A DNA stretch of 10,410 nt from Fusarium oxysporum f. sp. lycopersici 4287 (taxonomy: Eukaryota; Ascomycota; Sordariomycetes; Hypocreales; Nectriaceae), in contig NC_030999.1 in assembly GCF_000149955.1 (NCBI RefSeq), forward strand, positions 1,808,497 to 1,818,906, read 5' to 3'. The notes beneath the pieces were generated by a model. The model worked only from the letters and a program-made list of their open reading frames with translations. It had not been told where the DNA came from and ran no database searches. Both the position numbers and the translations under genes were made by a program. Within the stretch, counting starts at the first letter, position 1. Each line of letters begins with the position of its first letter. Below are positions 1 through 9,316 of this stretch, piece after piece.

Positions 1-23
1 GATAAAATATACATCATACATAA

Positions 24-3010
24 TATATACCAATCCACTGCCCATCATCATCATCACCACCACCGTCACCATCCAAGCCCGCCAAATCCCCAAAGCCTGC
101 TCCACAAACCTTCACCGAGGTCGATTCCCTGAGGAAACAGGCGGAGCCCTACCGCCTTGCCGTCGCTGAGCTACCCATCCATCTCCTCGACTTCTCCTGG
201 TCTCGCGGCAGTAACAGGCCCCTCGACCGCAACCATGTCGCCCATCTTTGTCGCTCTTTCCAGAATGGTGGCCTCGCACGTCGAGCTGAGCAGCACTACA
301 TCCAGGTCTCCTGCAGTGCCGCCGCCGTTCAAAAGATGATCATCAACGCCCTCCCAGATACCAATCAGAGCCATATCCAGGACCGACGTCAATATGTGTT
401 ATCGTTTAGAAACTGGGCCGATTTCATTGACGAGAGGCCCGAGCTCATGGCTGGCCAGCATCGCATCGAGGCCTTGAAAGACTACGTGAAACAGACGCAT
501 TCTGATTCGAGCGATTTATGGTGGATTTGCGAGTTTTACGACAAAGGTGTGACCCCTCTCAATCGTCCCCGATACTATTAACAAATCTTCATTCCGTACA
601 TGTTTAATATATACATGACAAACCATACTCACCCTTCTGCACAGACACTCTACCAGTCGAACTTGACATCAAGCTTCGTGTCAATCGCCGTGATCTCACC
701 CTGCCCGACACCCATGGTCAAATCTGGCTACAGCTCGTCTCGGCCTTTGATCGGGATCCCACTTTATTTTCCGTCGAGAGAAATGTCAACAAGAAGGGTA
801 TCGAGAAAAGCATGCTGGACATCTTGTGCCTGACAAGTGAAGCTCGCTTTCCCATCAGCCGTCTCGTCACGCTGTGGCGAAGCGAGCGGTGGAGACCTCG
901 GGTTACCCGCTGGTGTCGAACCTCCCTGGGGAGAACCACATTTAACATTTCAAAATGGTATCAGATCGCAGGGTACAGACTGGACGATGTGAGTGACTCG
1001 CCCTTGGTGTCTGTGGATCATGGTTCATCATTCATCGTTTCGTCCATCTCTTCCACTCCAGGGCAAAAAAAGAAAAAGAAAGAAAAAGAAAAATAATCTT
1101 GGCCACCATCAAGCCTTACCTAGAACATATTGCTGACCTGGGAGTAGTATTGGTTCGATGCGTTCTACCAGGTACTCGAAACTCTGAGGGCACTTCCTAC
1201 CTCCACCTCCGAGTCCATTCAAATTTCCGATTGGAATGTGCTAGCCGGCAGCCTCAAAAGCGACACCTATGATGCTGCTGATGTTCACCAGGTCTTTTAT
1301 CCCAAGGGAGGCGGCAACAGTAACGACGACAGCAAGTCCAGCCCATCGGCCCCTTCCACCATCAAACCGGTCCAAAAGACAGCTCGGCGAAGTGGATTTC
1401 TAAGCTCGCTCGACAAGGAAGCCTATGACGGTCTTTGCCGCCATCTTCAACAGAACCTCACTCTTCGGTTTCCGGATGTGCAGCCCTTGTTGAAGATCAA
1501 GAAGGAGGAAGGCGAGGTCATGGCACAGGTCATCGACCATGTAGTACGTTGGGTAAACACTCAACCCGCAGATATTGTCGATACTCACGAGAACAATAAG
1601 CCCTTACGACGACAGGACTTGATACCTGCGATCGAAGGTCTTATGGTAACTACTCACGGGGATGATTGGTGGGCTCGGCGGAGGGAAGACGGCGATGTCG
1701 ATGGCGCCGACGATATGGCATCCTGGCTCGACCTGCGCTCACGAACGCTGGAAAGGCAGGTCCTCGACTACGTCCGCAGCCATATGACCGAGTTCAGGGA
1801 TCCCTCGACGAAACACTATCTCGACTTGATGCCAGAAGAACATGATGAGCACTATGCAGAACGCTTCAGTACCGGCGACCTCTGGACAGGCCTATTTCAC
1901 ATAGTCCAACACGCCCTTGGTCCTGCATTTCGTCCGGTGTGGGAGAATTCGATCTCCGAACGCGTCGGCGCAGATAACGCGATTCATCAACCGCGGTCCG
2001 AGATGCGCCACAGACCACCGGCCTCAGCCATCACACGAGCTATCTGTAGTCAGCTGGGGAATATTCCCGAAGTGAAGGAGAATCCTGCACTGAGAGGCGT
2101 GTATGCCTCGAACGAACTTGGTGCCTACATCGATCATGCTGTTCTCTCATGGGCTTCCGATCGATGCCGCAAAGCAGTGGAAAACAACGAGTCTGATGAA
2201 GGACATCCTTGGTCGAGTGAAGCACTCCGCGCAATCCAGGCGGCGTATCAGGGGTACGAGGGGATCCTGGCAGGAATGACATCAGCCACTGCAATTTCCG
2301 AACACGATGATCAGCAGCAACAGCAGCGGCAGTTGCCATCTTTGCTTCCACCAGAAGAGCGTATCAGCCACGCCTCGAATGAAGTGCTCTGTCAACAACA
2401 GGGTGCCGTATCATCGAATCACCACATCATCATCAAGCAACCCCCATCGTCGCAGGGGTTTGTTCCGATCAACACGGCAGACAGGGCACAGCGTGACAGC
2501 GGGCGCACAAGGGCCATAGCCATGGAAGAAGGCCTATTACCCCGAATGCAGCAACAAAAGCAGCAGCGCCAGAAATCACGGCATCCTGAACAACAGCCAC
2601 TATCGTTGCCACCGCCGCCGCTCACTGATAATGCGACGACTGCGATATCCTCGTTGCCTCCAGCCCAGGGGACTGCAATGATGAGAAGCCACCGCCACAG
2701 AGACGGCACACAGGGGAGAAGTTTCGCAGATTACAGTTACCAGCCACCTCCTCAGAAGTCTTACGTTGCAGCTGAAGTCGGCCGTCCGCTGCAAAAACTA
2801 CCGAAGGGGGATGTTGGGAGCGGCAGGGTCCACCAATTATCAGCAACCAGGACGTTGTTACCGAACGAGCGGCCAAGCCCTGGCCAATCCCAGACGACTA
2901 GGGCGAAGCAACAACGCCAGCGTCACCAGGATCGAATCCTTAGCTCGCAGCCACAAGAGAGATCGTCCTGGATGGATGGTCCTGTAGCGACGTCCGGAAG
3001 TAAGCGTTGA
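24..3010 (+). CDS. ParB/DGQHR-like (possibly DUF3723-related) fungal protein, 5' incomplete, 3 exons
   Basis: Function is not established; a nucleic-acid-related role is an inference from the ParB-like motif. Exons are (open from 24)-546, 645-988 and 1148-3010. The frame is open from 24 with no ATG before 336, so the true start lies in an upstream exon or outside the window; possible acceptors are near 77 and 140. Joined exons read about 890-909 residues. Visible blocks: RPLDRNHV (216-239), AGQHRIEAL (450-476), LWWICEFYD running into DTLP across the first junction (516-655), and LRVNRRDLTLPDTHGQIWLQL in exon 2. The AGQHR core followed by a WW-x-EFY strand resembles ParB N-terminal, DGQHR (DndB-like) and fungal DUF3723 proteins, as I recall those families. 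A mostly helical region follows (about 1400-2290). From about 2312 to the stop the protein is Q/P/S/R-rich and probably disordered. DUF3723 genes are known Starship cargo, but no captain recombinase is present here. Gene structure is well supported; family assignment is moderate to low. Confidence 0.72.
547..644 (+). other. Intron 1 of the ParB-like gene (98 nt, phase 1)
   Basis: The donor is GTGTGA and the acceptor is CTGCACAG, with an ATGAC branch-like site at 615-619. Removing it joins frame 3 to frame 2 and bypasses the in-frame stop at 579-581. It makes a smooth protein, EFYD joined to TLPVELDIKLR. Confidence 0.85.
989..1147 (+). other. Intron 2 of the ParB-like gene (159 nt, phase 0)
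   Basis: The donor is GTGAGT after GYRLDD, the acceptor is GGAGTAG, and a CTGAC branch site lies 12 nt before the acceptor. Splicing keeps frame 2 and gives RLDD joined to YWFDAFYQVLETL. The intron holds a purine tract (about 1064-1093). Its last 46 nt read as plausible protein in another frame, discussed as a finding. Confidence 0.7.
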
Positions 3011-3114
3011 TCCTTTCCCAGCGCGGGCGGGGCGGCGGTTGTGAGCACGAGCGAGCCATACCCTATACCAAAAGATATACGATTCAGTCTGGCGAACCAT
3101 CGGCAGTAGCACAG

Positions 3115-3183
3115 CAATAAATAAATATGATAAGCAGCAGTAATTATAATAAATAAATAGTAATAGTAATAATAATAATAAAC
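3115..3183. repeat. AT-rich low-complexity / (AAT)n microsatellite
   Basis: Runs of AATA, AAATAAAT and then TAATAATAATAATAA form a simple-sequence tract, nearly free of G and C apart from AGCAGCAG at 3133-3140. It lies just after the first gene. Confidence 0.8.
3116..3121 (+). terminator. Putative AATAAA poly(A) signal for the ParB-like gene
   Basis: AATAAA occurs 106 nt after the TGA stop at 3008-3010, at the start of an AT-rich stretch. Fungal poly(A) signals are degenerate and the surrounding sequence is full of similar words, so the exact site is uncertain. Confidence 0.35.
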
Positions 3184-3574
3184 TATACTTTCTAACTAAA
3201 CGTATTATTTTTAACCTGTGAGAGGTTACTGAAGTAGTTAGGTTAAACCAATGTCGTTACTGTCACGACCATGTGCACGCTCCTGATTTTTGGAGTTCCT
3301 AGAATCAACGGCTGGTTTGATAATATTGGGAAGGTTGAAAACACAGGGAAAAAGATGCGGATAGGCCGGAAAGAACTGGACTGGGGGTAGAGCACCCCTG
3401 CTGTTTCAAAATGTGATAAGTCTTTAGAGTTTCATAGTGTTTGTGACGAGTAAGCCATCTCATTTCCCGCAGTATTTACCCCCCAACCCTTTACATGAGG
3501 GCATCACGAGGGATTTGATGTCATTCCGTGTGATGGAGAATGTGATAATTCGAAGAAGATGCATGAGATAGCGC

Positions 3575-3581
3575 TATATAT
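3575..3581 (+). promoter_or_regulatory. TATA-like element upstream of the 1339-aa gene
   Basis: TATATAT overlaps a perfect ATAGCGCTAT palindrome (3568-3577). It lies about 470 nt before the chosen ATG, which would require a long 5' UTR or an untranslated upstream exon. Such words are common by chance in AT-rich DNA. Confidence 0.2.
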
Positions 3582-3694
3582 TTCAGGGTTTGGCCTCAGC
3601 CACATGCGCGCTCGGACACCCAGACCTGGGTATGCCGGCACGGGTTGTTTACGGGCGCGTTCGGGGTAAAGCTGATGAGCCGATGGTAGGTGCG

Positions 3695-3765
3695 GTAGCT
3701 GCCTCCTTTACGAGGCTCGAGCCTGACTGAAGACGCGGTACCCTTTCGTAAAGGACTTCAGCTAC
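3695..3765. repeat. Nested inverted repeat (stem-loop)
   Basis: The outer arms are GTAGCTG (3695-3701) and CAGCTAC (3759-3765). The inner arms are CCTTTACGA (3705-3713) and TCGTAAAGG (3746-3754). All 16 base pairs are perfect and are separated by a 3/4-nt internal loop. The 32-nt apical loop contains the perfect palindrome GGCTCGAGCC (3714-3723). A further hairpin, GACGCG-CTT-CGCGTC, follows at 3790-3804. Function unknown: it could be a cruciform, a structured 5' leader, or a remnant of a fold-back element. Confidence 0.7.
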
Positions 3766-4049
3766 GGCTATGATAGCACGACGTAGAACGACGCGCTTCG
3801 CGTCTGACTGCACCAGCTTGTACAGTAGTCGAATCCTATAAATCAGCGAACAGTTTCGCAGGTGACAACAATGAGATATTCCTGACAGAAACAAACAGTC
3901 TGTATTTCTTTTAGTGTTGTGTCACTTTCCCCTATCCTTCATACCAACTCATATCCTTTTTCATCACCAGTTAGCATCCTACGAGGATTAGGGTCACCTC
4001 TCGTTGGTCAACATAACTAACCGTTGTGACGGACGCTGAGAAGCCTATC

Positions 4050-7000
4050 ATGCCGTGCTTGGGGCTACCAGAGGAGGTCGAATTCGATGTCCACTCTGAC
4101 GGTCCTGACATTGATGATGGCGAGGACCAAGAAGAGGCACGAGAGCTTATATCTCCGTTCTTGGCTGATGAACATTATCTCGAGGAGCCCGCGAGCATCC
4201 AAGGGAGCATAGTCAGCACAGAAGACGCTACAGATCAGTTTCAAAGAGGCTGGAGAGTAGACCGTCGCGCCGGCGATTCCTGGATGTATGGTATGGCACT
4301 GCATTGTTCGAAGAGCGTTGTAGAAGCCTTGATTGATTTGTTTCAGCCCTTTCCCCCCCCACCCTCTTCTCCACCTAGAACTTGAACGAGGACACGCTGC
4401 CAGTTTCTCAAATATTTGTCTGACTCATCCTGACTGATATGTCGTGTTAGCTGACGAGTTCATCGACGAGACGAACGACGAAGCCTTCGATGGGACACGT
4501 GCCCTTGACCTCCTCCAGCGCCGAGTTGTCTTGGACTATGGGAGCAAGAAGACTGGGTCAAAGCCGGCGAGCGAGGACGACGATTATTACCCCGTATTCC
4601 GGCTCGATTTCGTCAGCATCGTCGGTCTACCGCGTCGGCCGATTTGCCGGCCTAGCCACTTCTTTGACAATATCACAATATCCTTTCGCCACTGGAGTGC
4701 CCCGTATGTCGCAAAGCATGCACAGGGTATCGACTTTGACCTGAGCGGCCGCACCTTCCGCGTTGCCACCGGCGCCACTCGGGAAGCTTGGTTCATTGTC
4801 ATGCACCCGAATCAGAGAACTGCCGGCGCCAACAACCCCCGTCGACGACACGATGCAACACATACAAGGACCGCACTCGTACAGGGCCGTGCTCTGATGC
4901 TCGCATCATACATCAAGGACATCTTCCTCCGAGGCGAGCTCCTTGGTGAAGGTGTTGAGCCGAGATGGGCCCTCGGAGGCAAGGAGACGCAGATGATTGC
5001 TTTTGACAAATGGGTCATATTCCAGACACTATTTATGGACGGCTGGACGGGGTTTCTCGAAAGGTTCTCCGCACAGGACGACACTTTCTGGACCGATCAT
5101 CAACCCGCCTTCCACGCGTATGACTATGGCGCCAACATCAACATAGAAGTCAACGAAGGCATAGCGAATCTCGAAGAAGAAACAGTCATTAGGCCAGCCT
5201 ATCTCGATGGACTGGACGATGAGTTCGACGAGTCCGACGACGGTTACGATGGAGAAAGCAATAGTGTGCCGGCGACACAGCAAGGATGGGGGGAAATTGG
5301 AGGAGAGGAACGAGAGGATGAGCTCGACGAGCTATGCGACCAACCAACCGTCGAAGTGGAGGACAACGATAGTCTATTCGTGTCGGAGAGGGTGGACGAT
5401 GTTGCTTCTCCAATACCACCTATCCTCAGTCCAGGGCGAATCATCGATGCGGAATATCGAGATATTGATGGCGAAGTCGACGCGAACGGGCCCAATGGTG
5501 ATGAAGAGCGGGAGCGGAGGTTCCTTGAATGGATGAACGAATCTGAGAACACTGATATAGGCCAAGACAACGGGACTCAACTACAAGATCAGGAGCATCA
5601 ATATGATGGGCAAGACAACTCCCAGCAGCAGCCGTTGAGCCCAGATACTGACGGCAACGACGACGTCCATCCAAGGCAAGCACCAGACATCTCGCCAGCC
5701 AGTCTACCTCCTTCATCAGCATCGATACCAGCAACGGAGGACCAGAGAGAACATGATGCGTTGTATAGTCCCGGCCTGATGCGGTTGCGCGAGGCCCTTG
5801 AGGCGAAGTACAACCTCGATAACATCAGCCACGTCTCCTATGCCCTAGCTGTTGATGTTCACTGTACCGCAGAAAATACGTATCCCGGCACAGAAGGAAG
5901 GGTAAGCCGTCCTGTATGCTTGCTTGCCGACCGCAACCGTGTGGCCGGGGAGTTTTACGGGAGTAACTACACCTTTTACCCACTCGGCTTCCACCCCGCA
6001 TACGGCAACTTCACATCGGATCGTCCCCCTGCCTTCCTGGATAACGACCTGTTTACTGTCATGAAAGAGAACATGAGTCACCAGAACCAGGGTGCCGACG
6101 TACTTTCGTTTGGCTTCTTCCAGGGCTATTCCAACCTAAAACGGTCTATCCGTCATGGCCCTCACGACCTACTAGCCAGCCACGGCCTCGCCACAGCTGC
6201 ACTCACCATTCCCTCGACGGAGGCTCAGCGCACGGCGCGGCTCAAGGACAAGCAGCAGCGGCTCCTGGCCCAGGTGAGGGGGCGACTCACACCTGACAAC
6301 CCTGGCGCATCGACACCTTTTGCGCGGGAGCGACAGAGGGTGGAAGCAGCCATGCAAGCGAATGAGTTTGCGTTCCGATTCGAGCAGGTCATTTCCATCG
6401 ATGCCCCACGACTCGTGCGCCGCCGTCGAAACTTCAGTAGCGTACTACAACCCATTTTTCAGCTCATGCGTCTCTTCCTCAAGGAGAAACAGCTCTATGC
6501 AGGCATCCTCCGGCGTTTCAACCCTGATATCTTTCCAGGAGTCATGGTGGCTTTTGCCAGGGTTATGGAAGCAGCCATAGCAGAAATGGACCGTCGCTTT
6601 CGCGAGGCTGGGTCGAAAGGACTAGGTATGGCTCTCTCCGAAGGCGTCGCTGCTCTCGATCGACTGGGCAATTTTTGCTTCACCGGGGACCCGAGGGTGC
6701 TGCCTACCAAAGTCATGAGGCTCCTTGGTACGATGGATAGTCTAAAAACATGCGGGTGGCCATTTATATCGCCGCGAATGTTGGACATCCGAGATGGACA
6801 AGGACTCGTTAACCTTGTGGGATGGCCACAGCTGAGCAATGGACGGCCCGTTCTGATGCATGTTGCCTCGCTAGAATACCACTACGATAGAACTGTAGCA
6901 TCTAACCGACACAGTCAATTGTGGTTTGCTGAGCTTGGGGGTAGGTCAATAGACGGGATGGATAGGATGACAACGTTCCTTCATGAGGTATTCCAAGATC

Positions 7001-8408
7001 TGTGGATACCAGAGACGGTCGCTTTTATTGCTCGCCAAGTTCGCCGTGGCTTGAATCGTGGTATCCGCAGTGGCGGTAGGAGCGATGTTGGAGAACATGG
7101 TGATGCCGACACGGGCAATGAGGAGAGTGCTCAGGCGATGATCGCGTTAGAAGCCTGGGAGGCACGAGACAGTCCATTCAAAACGTCGTATGTGCCAGGA
7201 GTCTCTTTAGATTCCTTAGCGTTCCTAACATTGCCACAGAAACTTCGAGAAATTGTCGGCGGAAGTGCTCAAGTTCGATGACCGCTTGATGATGAATGAG
7301 TCAAAGATCGTGCTAAAGACGAGACGCGACTTTGCAGAAGAGATCTTCGTTGCTTTGATGGAGGGCGGTAGGAAGGGTCACCAGAAAGACCTTGACAAGG
7401 CTTGTTTAAAATCACTGGCTGATTTGACTTTTCGTTTGCCATTGCAACCCTCCGAAAGCCATACTGAACAAGGGCTCAGTGGGTCTCGGGCATCGCAGCT
7501 GCCATGGTATCTGCGAGTATCGAATGGGTACCTGGCTCTCATCGCCGGAGATTGACGCATCAACAGGTAGTACAGCTCGTGGGAGCGGCTGCGTCTGCAA
7601 CGGTCCTCGCGGCTCGGCCCGATAGCCTTAAGAGACGGGCGCTAGAGGCGGAGGCTCGCAGGACCGTCGATTCGGTTGGCGTTAAGCGAGCGAAGATCCG
7701 ACCGCGAATCGACCTAGGCTGCAAGATACCGTTCAAGCAGATCCCAGATATTGTGGAAAGAGGCTTTACGGAGATACGCCGGCTGTTCGCGAAAGGGGAC
7801 CAACGCGTGCTATCTCACTACTGTGCAGCGTACTGCTGTCTGACAGATTGTCTTGAGGACCCCTTATGCGATCTTATGCTCATTCTCACGTTGACCATCA
7901 CAGCGTCTAGTGCGACCCCCGAGGTCCGGCCCAACACGAAGGGCTTCAGCGTGACGGCCAAGAGAAGGGATCCAGCTCTTCTAGCAGCCAACATGGTGAC
8001 GAGAATGCTTTGGTTCCTGCGGCCAGAGGCATTTCCGTGGGATAAAGACCAGGATACAGTGCTACGGGTGTCTGAAATGACAAAGAAAATCGGTGAGCCG
8101 CGTCCATGATGATCCTGTTTAGCGTTAGTGAAGTAAGATAACTGATACCTTGACGATTCGTAAATGTAGAGCATAAAGGGGTCAACAATCGAATGCTTCG
8201 AGAACTGGGTTGGATCAAAGTCAAGGGTAACCGGGATAGTCCACGCAACTGCGAGTCGCGTCTTACGCCTAAAGACGAGCTCTTTAAACTGCGTAACGAC
8301 CTGATGTTTCTCATGAAGGAGCCGAGGACTTTTATTGGCAGTGTATTTAAGAGTAATAAGGAAGAATGGGTGGATCGATGTTCGGCTATTATTAAAGATA
8401 GGGAATAA
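4050..8408 (+). CDS. Large multi-exon protein of unknown function (1339 aa)
   Basis: Family not recognised. Exons 4050-4290, 4451-7187, 7240-7516, 7567-8092 and 8170-8408 total 4020 nt and join in frame at every junction, giving 1339 residues and TAA. ATG 4050 has A at -3 and is the first in-frame ATG after a stop at 4014; an upstream exon ending near 4040 is possible. Visible parts: acidic N-terminus (1-80); globular block about 129-315 with RLDFVSIVGLP, a strand-rich segment ending WFIVMHP, and DGWTGFLERF; acidic, Q- and S-rich disordered linker about 333-513; second globular block about 518-958 with HVSYALAVDVHCTAE, FYPLGFHPAYGNF, YSNLKRSIRHGPHDLL, a basic VRRRR patch, NFCFTGDPRVLPTKVM and GWPFISPRML; then a C-terminal part with basic KRAKIRPR and a hydrophobic stretch. 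No signal peptide, transmembrane topology, polymerase, helicase or recombinase motif was seen. The basic clusters would suit a nuclear protein, which is inference. It points toward the telomeric repeats, about 1 kb after the ParB-like gene. Confidence 0.82.
4291..4450 (+). other. Intron 1 of the 1339-aa gene (160 nt, phase 1)
   Basis: The donor is GTATGG after DSWMY, the acceptor is TCGTGTTAG, and there is a CTGAC branch site near 4430. Splicing links the acidic N-terminal exon to ADEFIDETNDEAF in the long exon and skips the in-frame stop at 4383-4385. The intron contains a C-rich pyrimidine stretch near 4350-4375. Confidence 0.8.
7188..7239 (+). other. Intron 2 of the 1339-aa gene (52 nt, phase 2)
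   Basis: A near-ideal fungal intron: donor GTATGT, branch CTAAC at 7225-7229, acceptor GCCACAG. It is 52 nt long. It joins FKTS to NFEKLSAEVLKFDDRL and moves the reading from frame 1 to frame 2, bypassing the TGA at 7279-7281. Confidence 0.92.
7517..7566 (+). other. Intron 3 of the 1339-aa gene (50 nt, phase 0)
   Basis: The donor is GTATCG, the branch site is TTGAC about 11 nt before the acceptor, and the acceptor is TCAACAG. It joins LPWYLR to VVQLVGAAASATV and returns the reading to frame 1. Nearby GTATCT (7507) and GTACCT (7528) donors do not restore frame with the visible acceptors. Confidence 0.8.
8093..8169 (+). other. Intron 4 of the 1339-aa gene (77 nt, phase 1)
   Basis: The donor is GTGAGC after SEMTKKI, with a CTTGAC branch-like site near 8150 and acceptor AATGTAG. 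It leads into a last exon coding EHKGVNNRMLRELGWIKVK and 60 more residues. Without splicing the frame would end at 8107-8109. Confidence 0.82.
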
Positions 8409-8409
8409 A
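8404..8409 (+). terminator. Putative AATAAA overlapping the stop codon of the 1339-aa gene
   Basis: AATAAA spans the TAA stop (8406-8408). Being this close to the stop it may be incidental. The 3' end must fall before or near the homopolymer block at 8490-8539. Confidence 0.25.
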
Positions 8410-8489
8410 TATAACATTATGGCAGGTCTATCCAGAAAACGAGTACCATAAAAGTAAATGAAGGATAAGAGGCTGACCTAAAAAGAAAA

Positions 8490-8541
<52 letters not shown>

Positions 8542-9270
8542 CTAAGTAGAAAGCCAAGGCTTTGGCGAACTAATGTATTAAGGTACCATACAGAGACGAG
8601 GGTATGCTACATAAGTTCTTATTTGGGTAAGATTCGAATCAGAAAATTAAATATCAACTCAAGCAATAGGGTAGTTGAGCTACTTTTGCCCCTCCACAAG
8701 GGCTGTAGTAGGCATGCCTAAGGAATAATTTAAGGTTTTGGCAGGGTTCCAGTGATAACAGGGGCAATATAAGGGGGTTGGGGCTAGAAGGGGCGCTGTG
8801 GACAAGGATCATCAGAAGGCCATAAAACCAGAGCGGCCCCCCATAAATCTGGGGCGAATGATTTCTCCACTTTCAACGACATACCAAGACTTTCAATAAT
8901 AACGACGGACACGGCCTGCAACTAGCAATGACTCGAGCTTGCCCAAGACAGCGAAAGCGGCGGGAAAAATGATGAAAAGACGGAAGCGACAAAAGCAGGG
9001 TTTACGAGTATGACTTGAATGATGATAGGACGGGTAATCTGGGTGACCTGGAGGCACGGCCATTTCGGACAGGATGCGATGATGAGCGACACGATCAGAT
9101 ACGTCAACCCAGCAAAGGGCCCGTGTGTAGTATTGAGAGTGGTTGGGGATAGGCAGAAGGGGTTAGGGTTTGTTTTACATATAGGTCTACGTCTGACCTT
9201 GACAGAGAGCTTTGGCTTTTAGTCTTGGCTGCGCTGGGAAGTGTTTGTGGTAGGAAACAAAGGGGATTTT
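8409..9270. other. Subtelomeric non-coding region, no gene seen
   Basis: Only short frames without recognisable content occur on either strand. Contents: the T11/A39 block (8490-8539), a degenerate tRNA-like stretch on the minus strand (about 8625-8695, rejected as a gene), G-rich DNA around 8740-8800, and an isolated GGGGTTAGGG (9159-9168) that heralds the telomere-like repeats further right. Confidence 0.6.
8490..8539. repeat. T11-A39 homopolymer block joined to telomere-like CCCTAAG
   Basis: Eleven T (8490-8500) are followed directly by thirty-nine A (8501-8539), then CCCTAAG (8540-8546). With the last two A this reads AACCCTAAG, one telomeric unit on the C-rich strand. It could be a retroelement poly(A) tail, a repaired break or polymerase slippage; homopolymer length may also be an assembly artefact. 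Confidence 0.9.
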
Positions 9271-9271
9271 T

Positions 9272-9316
9272 ACCCGTAACCCTAACCCTAACCCGTAACC
9301 CTAACCCTAACCCTAA
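9272..9316. repeat. Degenerate CCCTAA (C-strand) telomere-like array
   Basis: CCCTAA units are interspersed with the variant CCCGTAA at 9273 and 9292. On the + strand this is the C-rich orientation, opposite to the TTAGGG tract at 10206-10328. Confidence 0.88.

Larger units (their letters stand above)
3011..4049. other. Intergenic region between the two genes
   Basis: No convincing gene. It holds the 3' flank of the first gene with an AATAAA, an AT-rich microsatellite (about 3115-3183), a small TAACCT/AGGTTA hairpin (3212-3228), a palindrome ATAGCGCTAT with TATATAT beside it (3568-3581), and a nested inverted repeat (3695-3765). Only short open frames occur: 32 codons from ATG 3632, and an unsupported 81-codon minus-strand frame at 3649-3894. 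The promoter and any 5' untranslated exon of the second gene should lie here. Confidence 0.6.

Noticed and set aside
2040..2876. Several minus-strand frames of 64-103 codons inside the ParB-like gene
   Set aside because: They are shadows of the Q/P-rich coding sequence on the other strand.
3632..3730. 32-codon ATG frame downstream of the TATA-like site, which could be an upstream exon or uORF of the 1339-aa gene
   Set aside because: A GTAGGT donor at 3686 exists but no well-supported acceptor and frame could be fixed; left as unproven.
3649..3894. 81-codon minus-strand frame in the intergenic region
   Set aside because: No recognisable domain, no neighbouring exons, and it overlaps the inverted repeat.
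4026..4385. A stand-alone 119-codon acidic protein
   Set aside because: It begins with GTG and its last third reads through an intron; its first 80 codons from ATG 4050 splice in frame into the long exon.
7253..7555. A separate small gene after the long exon at 7281
   Set aside because: The apparent stop at 7279-7281 is removed by a 52-nt intron with ideal fungal signals, so this is an internal exon of the 1339-aa gene.
8625..8695. tRNA-like sequence on the minus strand, with an A-box-like TAGCTCAACT and a B-box-like GATTCGAATC at a roughly correct spacing
   Set aside because: The T stem and acceptor stem do not pair properly and the TTCGAAT core is part of a chance palindrome; at best a degenerate relic.
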